Positions 35,071-44,299 of a stretch of DNA of 64,000 nt are shown piece after piece. The stretch is from positions 620,001-684,000 of the forward strand of contig CAMFIB010000001.1 of assembly GCA_945952465.1 (NCBI GenBank). The letters run 5' to 3'. The position numbers and the translations under genes are program-made. Positions within the stretch are counted from its first letter, which is position 1. Each line of letters starts with the position of its first letter. Origin of the DNA: an uncultured Pseudomonadota bacterium (lineage in GTDB: Bacteria; Pseudomonadota; Gammaproteobacteria; Burkholderiales; Burkholderiaceae_C). The notes beneath the pieces were generated by a model that was not told the DNA's origin, did not search any database, and was given only the letters and a program-made list of their open reading frames with translations.

Positions 35071-38000
35071 ATGGACGACGGCACCTCACAGCGTTTCAAC
35101 CTCTCGCGCTGGGCGCTGGAGCACCGGGCGCTCACGCGCTACCTGATGCTGGCGCTGCTCATTCTGGGCATCGCCTCCTACTTCCAGCTCGGGCAGGACG
35201 AAGACCCGCCGTTCACCTTCCGGGCGATGGTGGTGCGCACGTTGTGGCCGGGCGCCACCGCGCAGCAGGTGGCCGAGCAGGTGACCGACAAGCTGGAGCG
35301 GGTGCTGCAGGAAGCGCCCTACGCCGACAAGATCCGCAGCTACTCCAAGCCGGGCGAGTCGATGATCATTTTCCAGATCAAGGACTCGTCGAAACCGGCC
35401 GACGTGGCCAACGTCTGGTACACGGTCCGCAAGAAGATCGGCGACATGCGGGCCACGCTGCCGCAGGGCGTGATCGGCCCCTTCTTCAATGACGAGTTCG
35501 GCGACGTCTATGGCGTGATCTACGCGCTGGAGTCCGACGGTTTCGGTTACGCCGAGCTGAAGGATTTCGCCGACGACGCGCGGCAGCGCCTGCTGCGGGT
35601 GCCCGACGTGGCCAAGGTCGAGCTGTTCGGCGTGCAGGACGAGAAGGTCTACATCGAGATCTCGCAGAAACGGCTGGCGCAACTGGGGCTTGATTTGAAC
35701 CAGGTGCTGTCACAACTCGGCCAGCAGAACGCGGTGGAGAGCGCCGGCGCGGTGCAGACCCCGCTGGATGTGGTGCAGGTGCGCGTGGCCGGCCAGTTCA
35801 ACGCGGTGGACGACCTGAAGGCCATGCCGATTCGCGGCAGCTCGGGCGCGCAGCTGCGGCTGGGCGACATCGCCAGCATCACGCGCGGTTACGTGGACCC
35901 GCCCGACATCAAGGTGCGGCACCAGGGCAAGGAGGTCATTGCACTCGGCGTGTCCATGGCCAAGGGCGGCGACATCATCGCGCTGGGCAAGGCGCTGAAG
36001 ACCGCGACCGACGGCATCGACCGCGCGCTGCCGGCCGGCGTGAAGCTGGTGCAGGTGCAGGACCAGCCCAAGGCGGTGGCGAACTCGGTGGGGGAGTTCG
36101 TGCGGGTGCTGATCGAGGCGGTGGTGATCGTGCTGGCGGTGAGCTTCATCAGCCTGGGGCTGCACCGTGGCGGGCGCTTCGGCTGGCACATCGACATCCG
36201 GCCCGGCCTGGTGGTGGGCATCACGATCCCGCTGGTGCTGGCGGTGACTTTCCTGGCGATGAACTACTGGGGCATCGGCCTGCACAAGATCTCGCTGGGC
36301 TCGCTGATCATCGCGCTCGGCCTGCTGGTGGACGACGCCATCATCGCGGTCGAGATGATGGTGCGCAAGATGGAGGAGGGCTACGACAAGGTGCGGGCCG
36401 CCACCTTCGCCTACGAGGTGACCGCGATGCCGATGCTGACCGGCACGCTGATCACCGCCGCCGGTTTCCTGCCGATCGGCATCGCGAAATCCACGGTCGG
36501 CGAATACACCTACGCCATCTTCGCGGTGACGGTGATCGCGCTGGTGCTGAGCTGGTTCGTCTCGGTCTACTTTGTGCCATGGCTGGGCAATGCGCTGCTG
36601 AAGGCCAAGCCGGTGGTGCCCGGCGACGCCGAGCATCACGAACACTTCGACACCGCCTTCTACCGCCGCTTTCGCGCCACCGTGAACTGGTGCGTGCAGC
36701 ACCGCTGGATCACGATCGGTGCCACGCTGCTGACCTTCGTGCTGGGCATCGCCGGCATGGGCAAGGTGCAGCAGCAGTTCTTCCCGGACTCGAGCCGGCC
36801 CGAGATCATGCTCGACATCTGGTTCCCGGAAGGCACCTCCTTCGCGGCCAACGAGGCGGTGGCCAAGCGCGTCGAGCAGCGGCTGATGGCCGAGCCCGGC
36901 GTCACTTCGGTCACGCAGTGGGTCGGCTCCGGCGTGCCGCGCTTTTATCTGCCGCTGGACCAGGTCTTCCCGCAGACCAACGTGTCGCAGCTCATCGTGC
37001 TGCCCAACGACCTGAAGGTGCGCGAGGCGTTGCGCGTGAAGCTGCCAGCGCTGATGGCGCAGGAATTCCCCGAGGTGCGCGCCCGCATCAAGCTGCTGCC
37101 CAACGGCCCGCCGGTGCCCTACCCGGTGCAGTTCCGCGTGGTTGGCGCCGACCCGCAGGTGCTGCGCGCCCGCGCCGACGAGGTGAAGGCGGCGATGCGC
37201 GAGAGCCCCAACACGCGCGGCGTCAACGACAACTGGAACGAGGCGGTGAAGGTGCTGCGGCTGGAGGTCGACCAGACCAAGGCGCGCGCGCTCGGCGTGA
37301 CCAGCCAGGCCATCGCGCAGGCCTCGCGCACCATCCTGGTCGGCTCCACCGTGGGCCAGTACCGCGAGAACGACCGGCTGATCGACATCGTGCTGCGCCA
37401 GCCGCTGGACGAGCGCAACGCCATCACCGACCTCGGCAACGCCTACCTGCCCACCACCACCGGCCGCTCCATCCCGCTGACGCAGATCGCCAGGCCCACC
37501 TTCACCTGGGAACCGGGCGTGATGTGGCGCGAGGGCCGCAGCTATGCCATCACCGTGCAGAGCGACATCGTCGAAGGCCTGCAGGGCGCGACCGTCACGG
37601 CCGAGCTGCAACCCCGGCTGAAAGCACTGGAGGCGAAGTGGCCGGCGGGCTACCGCATCGAGGTGGCCGGCGCGGTGGAGGAAAGCGCCAAGGGCCAAGG
37701 CTCCATCGCGGCCGGCCTGCCCATCATGCTGTTTATCACCTTCACGCTGCTGATGCTGCAGTTGCAGAGCTTCAGCCGCGCGCTGCTGGTGTTTCTGACC
37801 GGACCGCTCGGCATCGCTGGTGTCGCGGCCGCGCTGCTGCTGCTGAACCGGCCGTTCGGCTTCGTCGCGCTGCTCGGCGTGATCGCGTTGATGGGCATGA
37901 TCCAGCGCAACTCGGTGATTCTGATCGACCAGATCGAGCAGGACCGCGCCAGGGGCGTGCCGGCCTGGGACGCGATCGTGGAATCGGCGGTGCGCCGTCT

Positions 38001-38205
38001 GCGGCCCATCGTCCTGACCGCCGCCGCCGCCGTGCTGGCGATGATCCCGCTGTCGCGCAGCGTGTTCTGGGGGCCTATGGCGGTCGCCATCATGGGCGGG
38101 CTGGTCGTCGCCACGGTGCTGACGCTGCTGGCGCTGCCGGCCATGTACGCCGCCTGGTTCCGCGTGCAGCGCGAACCCGGTGAGCGGCCATTGGCGAAGG
38201 CTTAG
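35071..38205 (+). CDS. RND efflux transporter permease (HAE/MdtB-like)
   Basis: A 1,044-residue proton-driven efflux pump of the AcrB/MdtB class. Twelve membrane helices are arranged as two repeats, each with a large periplasmic loop. The proton-relay helix 4 reads LGLLVDDAIIAVEMM (two adjacent Asp), and FQIKDSSKPADVANVW and GDVYGVIYAL are porter-domain segments. The start is taken as ATG 35071, with GGAG 7 bases before it; a GTG at 35056 overlapping the upstream stop is the alternative. No outer-membrane channel gene follows, so the pump probably uses a TolC-type partner encoded elsewhere. Substrates are unknown. Confidence 0.94.
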   Translation: MDDGTSQRFNLSRWALEHRALTRYLMLALLILGIASYFQLGQDEDPPFTFRAMVVRTLWPGATAQQVAEQVTDKLERVLQEAPYADKIRSYSKPGESMIIFQIKDSSKPADVANVWYTVRKKIGDMRATLPQGVIGPFFNDEFGDVYGVIYALESDGFGYAELKDFADDARQRLLRVPDVAKVELFGVQDEKVYIEISQKRLAQLGLDLNQVLSQLGQQNAVESAGAVQTPLDVVQVRVAGQFNAVDDLKAMPIRGSSGAQLRLGDIASITRGYVDPPDIKVRHQGKEVIALGVSMAKGGDIIALGKALKTATDGIDRALPAGVKLVQVQDQPKAVANSVGEFVRVLIEAVVIVLAVSFISLGLHRGGRFGWHIDIRPGLVVGITIPLVLAVTFLAMNYWGIGLHKISLGSLIIALGLLVDDAIIAVEMMVRKMEEGYDKVRAATFAYEVTAMPMLTGTLITAAGFLPIGIAKSTVGEYTYAIFAVTVIALVLSWFVSVYFVPWLGNALLKAKPVVPGDAEHHEHFDTAFYRRFRATVNWCVQHRWITIGATLLTFVLGIAGMGKVQQQFFPDSSRPEIMLDIWFPEGTSFAANEAVAKRVEQRLMAEPGVTSVTQWVGSGVPRFYLPLDQVFPQTNVSQLIVLPNDLKVREALRVKLPALMAQEFPEVRARIKLLPNGPPVPYPVQFRVVGADPQVLRARADEVKAAMRESPNTRGVNDNWNEAVKVLRLEVDQTKARALGVTSQAIAQASRTILVGSTVGQYRENDRLIDIVLRQPLDERNAITDLGNAYLPTTTGRSIPLTQIARPTFTWEPGVMWREGRSYAITVQSDIVEGLQGATVTAELQPRLKALEAKWPAGYRIEVAGAVEESAKGQGSIAAGLPIMLFITFTLLMLQLQSFSRALLVFLTGPLGIAGVAAALLLLNRPFGFVALLGVIALMGMIQRNSVILIDQIEQDRARGVPAWDAIVESAVRRLRPIVLTAAAAVLAMIPLSRSVFWGPMAVAIMGGLVVATVLTLLALPAMYAAWFRVQREPGERPLAKA

Positions 38206-38245
38206 TCCTACAGCGCGAATCCGCGCAACTGCCCATAATCCGGCG

Positions 38246-39136
38246 ATGACGCTGCGCGAGGACCCCGTCGCCTTCCACACACGGCTGGCGCATTTCAACC
38301 AGAGCCGTGTCGTCGCCGGCAAGCCCGGCGGCGACTGGCGGGGCGACCTGCAACGTGACCTGGGTTTGCGCCTGCAGGAGGGTGAATACCTCGAAGCCCT
38401 GCGCGGCGAGATCGCGCACCGGCTGCCGCCTGCGGGCCTGGACGCCGACGCCTTCACCGCCTGGTTCGAACGGCTGAACGACGACGGCCCCGGCCAGCAC
38501 CACCCGCTGTTCGACTGGCTCGCCACGCGTGCCGACATGGCGCAGATGCGCTGGTTCCTGCGGCAGGAAGCGGCCGGCGAGGCCGGCTTCGACGACCTCG
38601 TCGCCTACACCCAGGTCAAGCTGCCGGTGCGCGCCAAGCTCGAATGCGCCCGCAACTACTGGGACGAGATGGGCCATGGCAAGCAGAAGGCCATGCACGG
38701 CGAGATGCTCGGCCAGATGGTCGCGGCGCTCGACCTGCAACCGGCGATCGACACCACCGTCTGGGAATCGCTGGCTTTGGCCAACACCATGCTGGGCCTG
38801 GCCACCACGCGGCGCTACGCCTTCCATTCGCTCGGCGCGCTCGGCGCGATCGAACTCACCGCGCCGGGCCGCGTGTCTCTCGTATCGGCCGGCATGAAAC
38901 GGCTGGGGCTGGACGGCCGCATGCGCGCCTACTTCGATCTGCACGCCATGCTCGACAAATCCCACGCCCGCGCCTGGCTGCGCGAGATCATCCACCCCCT
39001 CGTCGAAGACGACCCCGCCTGCGCGCCCTTCATCGCCGAAGGCGCGCTGATGCGGCTGCTGTGCGGTGAGCGCTGCTTCGACCGCTACTGGCGCGAACTC
39101 CAGCCCCACGCTGCGGCAATGCCGCCCACCCATTGA
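38246..39136 (+). CDS. Haem-oxygenase-like diiron protein (iron-containing redox enzyme family)
   Basis: A 296-residue all-helical protein. The pattern is that of the haem-oxygenase-like diiron oxidases: E108 in FLRQEAAGE; E133 in KLECARNYWDEMGHG, with D140/E141 and H144 in the same motif; then H233-x3-D237-x2-H240 in DLHAMLDKSH. These could hold two irons. Characterised relatives perform fatty-acid decarboxylation, N-oxygenation or C-C cleavage with O2. The substrate here is unknown. The ATG at 38246 follows a 40-bp gap after the RND gene. The next gene, a methyltransferase, starts inside its stop codon (TTGA), implying coupled production. Confidence 0.82.
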   Translation: MTLREDPVAFHTRLAHFNQSRVVAGKPGGDWRGDLQRDLGLRLQEGEYLEALRGEIAHRLPPAGLDADAFTAWFERLNDDGPGQHHPLFDWLATRADMAQMRWFLRQEAAGEAGFDDLVAYTQVKLPVRAKLECARNYWDEMGHGKQKAMHGEMLGQMVAALDLQPAIDTTVWESLALANTMLGLATTRRYAFHSLGALGAIELTAPGRVSLVSAGMKRLGLDGRMRAYFDLHAMLDKSHARAWLREIIHPLVEDDPACAPFIAEGALMRLLCGERCFDRYWRELQPHAAAMPPTH

Positions 39137-40062
39137 ACGCCGGCGCGCTAGCCGGGCTGCTGCGCGCGCTCGCCGCATCCGGCTACCGCTTCGTCACCCC
39201 CACGCCGCTGACCCACGAGCGGGTCTGGCGCCACCGCGACGGCGGTGCCGCCACCGGCGAGCTGCGCGACGTGTTCGGCTGGAACCTGCCGTTCGATCCG
39301 CTGTTGCTGCCGACGGCGATTCGTGACGCGCTGGTCGCCGCCGGCATCGCCACGCCCTTCGGCGACTTGGGCCTGCAACGCAGCGCGTTGCGCGTCGCCA
39401 GCCTCGGCGAACGGCTTTACTGGCATTCGTCTTTCCCCACCGACGCCGCCGACGCGGTGTTCTTCGGCCCCGACACCTACCGCTTCGCGCGCTTCATCGA
39501 ACAGGGCTTGCAGGGCGAGCAGCGCGTCGGCCTGCGGCTGCTCGACATCGGCTGCGGCAGCGGCGCCGGTGGCCTGCATGCGGCTGGCGTCGTTGATGTC
39601 GGTGAGCTGGTGGTGAACGACATCAACCCCGCCGCGCTGCGGCTGGCGGCGGTCAACGCCGAGGTGGCCGGCCAGCCGGTCACGCTGGCGCTGGGAGACG
39701 CGCTGTCGGCGGTGGACGGTGACTTCGACGTCGTCGTCGCCAACCCGCCCTACATCGCCGACGACGCGCACCGCGCCTACCGCGACGGCGGCGACGGCCT
39801 CGGCCGCGCGCTCAGCGTGCGCATGGCCCGCGAGGCGCTCGGCCGCCTTCGGCCCGGTGGCCGGCTGCTGCTGTACACCGGCGTGGCCATCGTGGCCGGC
39901 CGCAACCCGCTGCTCGACGATCTGGCCGACGACCTGCGAGGCTTCGACTGGCGCTGCGAAGAACTCGACCCCGACGTCTTCGGCGAAGAGCTGGAGCGCG
40001 CCGCCTACCGCCGCTGCGAACGCATCGCGGCGGTGGGGTTGGTGGCCACGCGTATGGGTTAG
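39133..40062 (+). CDS. Class I SAM-dependent methyltransferase with NPPY motif
   Basis: A 309-residue protein. The SAM-binding motif is LLDIGCGSGAGG near residue 138, the acidic residue VVNDINPAALRLA, and the N-P-P-Y motif in VVANPPYIADDAHRAYRDGG, typical of HemK/PrmC-like and N6-adenine or amide methyltransferases. The first 130 residues form a separate N-terminal domain (GWNLPFDPLLLP). The start is TTG overlapping the TGA of the diiron gene. The target is unknown. The NPPY motif suggests methylation of a planar nitrogen, such as a glutamine or base. Coupling with the diiron gene argues for a joint small-molecule or protein modification. Confidence 0.85.
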   Translation: MNAGALAGLLRALAASGYRFVTPTPLTHERVWRHRDGGAATGELRDVFGWNLPFDPLLLPTAIRDALVAAGIATPFGDLGLQRSALRVASLGERLYWHSSFPTDAADAVFFGPDTYRFARFIEQGLQGEQRVGLRLLDIGCGSGAGGLHAAGVVDVGELVVNDINPAALRLAAVNAEVAGQPVTLALGDALSAVDGDFDVVVANPPYIADDAHRAYRDGGDGLGRALSVRMAREALGRLRPGGRLLLYTGVAIVAGRNPLLDDLADDLRGFDWRCEELDPDVFGEELERAAYRRCERIAAVGLVATRMG

Positions 40063-40089
40063 GCTGCGATCACAGCCCAGGTGGGTTCC

Positions 40090-40635
40090 TCAATCGAGCA
40101 GCGATTTGAACGCGCTGTCCCGCACCGTCTTGCCCACCAGGTTCTGGACGGCGCGCGAGAATGCTTCGGCGGTGTTGCGGCAGGCCTCCGGAGCCGAGAA
40201 TCCGCTGTTGAATTCGTAGTACTCGTTGACCGTCATCGACTTGCCATTCGACGAAGTCAGCGTCAGATCGATGGTCCAGGAGCCGCCGGTCAAACCGCGG
40301 CTGGACGAGAACTCCAGCTTGTTGATCTTGCCGGTCAGTACAACCTTGGCATCGCGCTGCGCATAAGCGCCGGCGATCTTCAGCTCATCCTCGAAGGCCT
40401 TCTGCACGTATTGGGTATGCGTCAAGCCGTCGGCTACCTGGAGTGCCCCGAGCGCGCGGCAGTTCTGGCTGAACTCGGCTGGCGGCGTGAAGGTGCCGAC
40501 ACCGATCCCCGTCGTGCCCAGCGCTTTGATCAGCTGGTTGTTTTCTGCCGAGATGGCGTAGCGTTGGGTGGTCGGGGTCTCGCAACCGCTCAGAACCAGA
40601 ACCAATGCCACAAGCAGGGATGCGCGAAAGATCAA
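40090..40635 (-). CDS. Hypothetical lipoprotein (181 aa)
   Basis: A 181-residue lipoprotein. The signal IFRASLLVALVLVL ends in lipobox LSGC, and CETPTTQRYAIS begins the mature part. No known domain is recognised. The segment TVNEYYEFNSGFSAPEACRNTAEAFSRAVQNLV suggests an alpha/beta fold. The start is TTG at 40635 with GGGAG 6 bases upstream; an ATG at 40722 would place 29 polar residues before the signal and is rejected. It has its own 139-bp upstream region with no gene. It is convergent to the methyltransferase (27 bp gap). Confidence 0.75.
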   Translation of the reverse strand: MIFRASLLVALVLVLSGCETPTTQRYAISAENNQLIKALGTTGIGVGTFTPPAEFSQNCRALGALQVADGLTHTQYVQKAFEDELKIAGAYAQRDAKVVLTGKINKLEFSSSRGLTGGSWTIDLTLTSSNGKSMTVNEYYEFNSGFSAPEACRNTAEAFSRAVQNLVGKTVRDSAFKSLLD

Positions 40636-40774
40636 TTGGGTCTCCCAGAATCGAATGGTGTGGAGGCACTGTATCAAGTGGCCCCCGACTGCTTCGTCGG
40701 TCGGTCGACCTTGCAACTGCACAACCGCGATTCGGACGAACCGCGCAGTCCGTGCTAAGCGGGCTGCGCGCTGA

Positions 40775-41878
40775 TCAGTTCGACGGCGGGTAGCGGTCGA
40801 GCAGGTTCTGCTGGCGCAGGTGCTGGCGGGTCAGCTCCATCAGCGTCATCGGCGCATGGCCGCGCGCGCGGTTGGCCGCGCCGATCTCGAACAGCAGCGA
40901 TTGTTTGTCGAAAATGGTCTTCAGCGCCGGCCACAGCCGGGTCGCCGGGTCCCAGGCCTCGATCGCTTCGGAGCCGGCGCCGTTGACTTCCATGATGGAA
41001 AAACCGCGCCCAGCCATCAGCTCGGCCTCGTGTTCGAAACGCAGGTCGAAACGGCCGAAATGGAAGTCGGGCATGTCGCGGGCGACTGCGTCGATGGCCG
41101 CTTCCAGCGCCGGCGTGATCAGCCGGGCGCCGTTCAGGTAGAGCCCGCCGATGCGGGTGGAGCCGATCGCCGACAGCCGCACCGCCTGGCCTGCCGCCGG
41201 CACGCTGGCCGGGTTGGGCGTGAAGTCGTGGTCGCGCCGCTCCAGCAGCTTGGCGGTGCGCGGTTCGGCCGCCATCAGTTCGGCGATGGTGGAGCGGCCG
41301 TCGCCCACCACCTCGGGAAAGTGCCGCAGCGCCAGGCCGGTGATGCGGCCCTGCCGCTGGTCGGGGTGCCGCGCGTAGAAAATGCCGGCCTCACCCCGCC
41401 ACGGCAGCCAGCGTTGCAGCAGCAAAGTCTCTGCCGGCGGAAAGGCGGCGAAGTAGGCGGCGAGGCCGGGTTCGTCGTCGATGCGGCGGACGCCGAAGCC
41501 GCACATGCCGAGGTCAGGCTTGGCGACCACCGGGTAGCCCAGGCCGGCGGCTGCCATCGCCTCGCGCACCTGCGCCATGTCGGCTCGCACATCGGGCGTC
41601 AGGGCGCACCACGGCGCGGTGGCGGCGCGGGCCAGCGGCCCCATACCCTTGAAGTAGTCGAGCTTGCCTTCACCGACCAGCCCGCCGGACGGAATGGCCG
41701 GGTTGGCGCACGACGGCAGCGTGGCGCTGCGGTACCGGGCGGCCAGCCACAGCCACTGCACGGTGAGCGGCACGCAGATCAACCATTTGGGCAGGCGCTC
41801 CAGCGCGCCACGGCGGGCGCGGTTGGGCGCTGCGGGCAGCGCGGCTTCCACCAGGGTGGTGCTGGCGTCAGGCGGCAT
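40775..41878 (-). CDS. ATP-grasp domain protein paired with an acyltransferase
   Basis: A 367-residue protein with an ATP-grasp fold. ATP-binding segments are GYPVVAKPDLGMCGFGVRRI (Lys) and LLQRWLPWRGEAGIFYARHP. The metal-binding end includes FGRFDLRFEHEAELM and SIMEVNGAGSEAIEAW (Glu, Asn). ATP-grasp enzymes join a carboxylate to an amine or thiol through an acyl phosphate. One hydrophobic segment is present near residue 33 (WLICVPLTVQWLWLAA), suggesting membrane association. Its start lies inside the end of the upstream acyltransferase gene (11-bp overlap), so the pair is tightly coupled. The product is probably an acylated amino acid or peptide lipid; this is inference. Confidence 0.82.
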   Translation of the reverse strand: MPPDASTTLVEAALPAAPNRARRGALERLPKWLICVPLTVQWLWLAARYRSATLPSCANPAIPSGGLVGEGKLDYFKGMGPLARAATAPWCALTPDVRADMAQVREAMAAAGLGYPVVAKPDLGMCGFGVRRIDDEPGLAAYFAAFPPAETLLLQRWLPWRGEAGIFYARHPDQRQGRITGLALRHFPEVVGDGRSTIAELMAAEPRTAKLLERRDHDFTPNPASVPAAGQAVRLSAIGSTRIGGLYLNGARLITPALEAAIDAVARDMPDFHFGRFDLRFEHEAELMAGRGFSIMEVNGAGSEAIEAWDPATRLWPALKTIFDKQSLLFEIGAANRARGHAPMTLMELTRQHLRQQNLLDRYPPSN

Positions 41879-42695
41879 GGTGGGGCGCGCGTTGGTAGCG
41901 GGCGGGCAGGTCGGCGATGCGCATCAGCATCGGCAGGTCGGCGGTGTTGAAGTCCGGGTCCCAGGCCGGCGGGCCGAGCACCCGGGCACCCAGCCGCAGG
42001 TAGCCCTTGATCAGCGCCGGCGGCTCGACGGTGGCGAGGCCGTCGAAACCATCGACCGGCAGCGCCAGCCTCGGTTTCACCCGCCATTCGGGCGCGGCCA
42101 GGTGGCGCTGGCGCACGTTGTGCCAGATGCCGGCGGCGGCCCGGCCGCTGGCGGTGCCGGCCTCGTTCATCGGGATGCTGGCGCAGCCGATCATGGTGTC
42201 GAGCCGGTTGCGCAGCGCAAACTCGGCCAGCGCGCTCCACAGCGCGAGGATGACGCCGCCCTGGCGCCAGCCGTCGCGCACGCAACTGCGGCCCAGCTCC
42301 ACCATGGTCGGCCGCAGCGCGGCCAGCGGCGCAAGGTTGAATTCCTGGTCGCCGTAGGTGCCGCCGGCGCGGCGCGCCTGCGCGGGTGTGAGGAGCCGGT
42401 AGGTGCCGACCACTTCGCCGCTGGCGCGGTCGCGCACCAGCAGGTGCTCGCAATAGTCGTCGAAACGGTCGATGTCGTGGCCGGGCAGAGGGGTGCGGAT
42501 CTTCGCGCCGAGTTCACCCGCAAAGACTTGGTGACGCAGGCGCTGCGCGGCGCGCACGTCGCTCTGGTGGCGGGCCCAGCCGACCTCGATGGCGAGCGGC
42601 GCGGCCGAACGCGGCGTGGCGGCTGGCGGGGAGGGGCGGTGCGGCGCCGGGGCGTCGGGGGTGCTGCGGCTGCGCGGTCGCAGGGTGGTCGTCAT
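41868..42695 (-). CDS. OlsB-like GNAT N-acyltransferase
   Basis: A 275-residue acyltransferase of the Acetyltransf_5 type that includes OlsB, which makes lyso-ornithine lipid by transferring a 3-hydroxyacyl chain to an amino acid amine, and FeeM. Characteristic stretches: AQRLRHQVFAGELGAKI, DIDRFDDYCEHLLVRD, VGTYRLLTP, MVELGRSCVRDGWR and IGCASIPMNEAG. A Pro/Ala-rich N-terminal extension of about 35 residues precedes the domain. ATG 42695 is chosen. There is no OlsA homologue next to it. The coupled ATP-grasp gene distinguishes this locus from the standard olsBA arrangement. Confidence 0.85.
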   Translation of the reverse strand: MTTTLRPRSRSTPDAPAPHRPSPPAATPRSAAPLAIEVGWARHQSDVRAAQRLRHQVFAGELGAKIRTPLPGHDIDRFDDYCEHLLVRDRASGEVVGTYRLLTPAQARRAGGTYGDQEFNLAPLAALRPTMVELGRSCVRDGWRQGGVILALWSALAEFALRNRLDTMIGCASIPMNEAGTASGRAAAGIWHNVRQRHLAAPEWRVKPRLALPVDGFDGLATVEPPALIKGYLRLGARVLGPPAWDPDFNTADLPMLMRIADLPARYQRAPHHAA

Positions 42696-42834
42696 TGGCG
42701 CGGTCCTCCCGTTGGAATCGGTCGCCTGAGGCAACGCGGCAGGGGCTGCGGCGCAACCCCTGGCCCAGCATAGGGGCAAACCAATATCCGACCACCGCGC
42801 CGGACTTGGGCGGCGTGTTAGGCCAGGGCCGGCC

Positions 42835-44181
42835 TCAGAGCTTCTTGACCAGCACCAGGCTCTTGCGGTCGACGTTGTACTTGCGCTTGCGCGCGTCGGG
42901 CAGCCAGTCGATGTCGGCCTGCACGAAACCGCGCTTCAGGAACCAGTGCATGGTGCGGGTGGTGAGCACGAAGATGCTGTCCAGCCCCATGGTGCGGGCG
43001 CGCTGCTCGATGCGGCGCAGGATTTTCTCGCCGTCGCCCTGCGACTGGCTTTGCGGCGACACCGTGAGCGCGGCCATCTCGGCGGTGCGCGCCTCGGGGT
43101 AGGGGTAGAGCGCCGCGCAGCCGAAGATCACGCCGTCGTGCTCGATGATGGTGTAGTTGGCGGCGTCGCGTTCGATCTCGGTGCGGCTGCGCTTGACCAG
43201 CGTGCCGTCGTTCTCGAACGGCTCGATCAACTGCAGGATGCCGGCCACGTCGTCGCCGTTGGCCTCGCGCAGTTCCTCCAGCTTTTCGTCGATCACCATG
43301 GTGCCGATGCCGTCGTGCACGTAAATCTCCAGCAGCAGCGCGCCGTCCAGCGCGAACGGCAGGATGTGGGTACGCTCCACGCCGGCCTTGCAGGCCTTCA
43401 CGCAGTGCTGCAGATAGAAGGCGGTGTCGGTCGGCTGTTGCGCGGGCGGCAGGGTCTGCAGCAGTTTCTCGGCGGCGTCGAGCGGCAATTCGGTGTCGAT
43501 CGGGTTTTCTTCGCTCTCGGGCTCGCCGGGGCGCAGGCGGATGCCGGGCACTTCGGTCAGGAAGATCAGTTTGTCGGCCTGCAGCGCAATGGCCACCGAG
43601 GTGGCCACCTCTTCCATCGTGAGGTTGAAGGCCTCGCCGGTTGGCGAGAAGCCGAAGGGCGACAGCAGCACCATGGCGCCAAAGTCCAGCGTGCGGCGAA
43701 TGCCCGGCACGTCGACCTTGCGCACGAGGCCGGAATGTTTGAAGTCCACCCCGTCGACGATGCCCACCGGCCGCGCGTTGATGAAGTTGCCGGAGATCAC
43801 CCGCACGGTGGAGCCGGCCATCGGCGTGTTGGGCAGGCCCTGGCTGAAGGCGGCCTCGATCTCGTAGCGCAGCTGGCCGGCGGCTTCCTGCGCGCAGTCC
43901 AGCGCCACCTCGTCGGTGATGCGCACGCCGTGGGAGTATTTCGCCGCATGGCCCTTGGCGCGCAATTGTTCGTTGACCTGCGGGCGGAAGCCGTGCACCA
44001 GCACCACGCGCACACCCATGCTCTGGATCAGCGCCAGGTCCTGAGCCAGGTGCTGCAGCTTGCCCGCCGCGATGGCCTCGCCGGCCACGCCCACCACGAA
44101 GGTCTTGCCGCGGTGCGTGTGGATGTACGGCGCCACCGACCGGAACCACGGCACGAAGGTGAAATTGAAGACGGCGGACAT
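42835..44181 (-). CDS. argA: Amino-acid N-acetyltransferase (N-acetylglutamate synthase)
   Basis: A 448-residue bifunctional-fold enzyme that acetylates glutamate, the first step of arginine synthesis. The N-terminal amino-acid-kinase-like domain (about 1-300) starts MSAVFNFTFVPWFRSVAPYI and contains VVGVAGEAIAAGKL and VVLVHGFRPQVNEQL. The C-terminal GNAT domain contains the segments GCAALYPYPEARTAEMAALT and SQGDGEKILRRIEQRA. ATG 44181 gives the family N-terminus. It is divergent from the SRPBCC gene across 118 bp. Confidence 0.95.
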   Translation of the reverse strand: MSAVFNFTFVPWFRSVAPYIHTHRGKTFVVGVAGEAIAAGKLQHLAQDLALIQSMGVRVVLVHGFRPQVNEQLRAKGHAAKYSHGVRITDEVALDCAQEAAGQLRYEIEAAFSQGLPNTPMAGSTVRVISGNFINARPVGIVDGVDFKHSGLVRKVDVPGIRRTLDFGAMVLLSPFGFSPTGEAFNLTMEEVATSVAIALQADKLIFLTEVPGIRLRPGEPESEENPIDTELPLDAAEKLLQTLPPAQQPTDTAFYLQHCVKACKAGVERTHILPFALDGALLLEIYVHDGIGTMVIDEKLEELREANGDDVAGILQLIEPFENDGTLVKRSRTEIERDAANYTIIEHDGVIFGCAALYPYPEARTAEMAALTVSPQSQSQGDGEKILRRIEQRARTMGLDSIFVLTTRTMHWFLKRGFVQADIDWLPDARKRKYNVDRKSLVLVKKL

Positions 44182-44299
44182 GATGCGGCGCAGTGTATCG
44201 CGGCCCGCCCGGCAGAAAGCGGGCGGCTCTCCCATAATGCGCCGGTCGCACCTGCGACCTCAACGCAACGCAAGTTCATAACATCAGGAGATCCATTTC

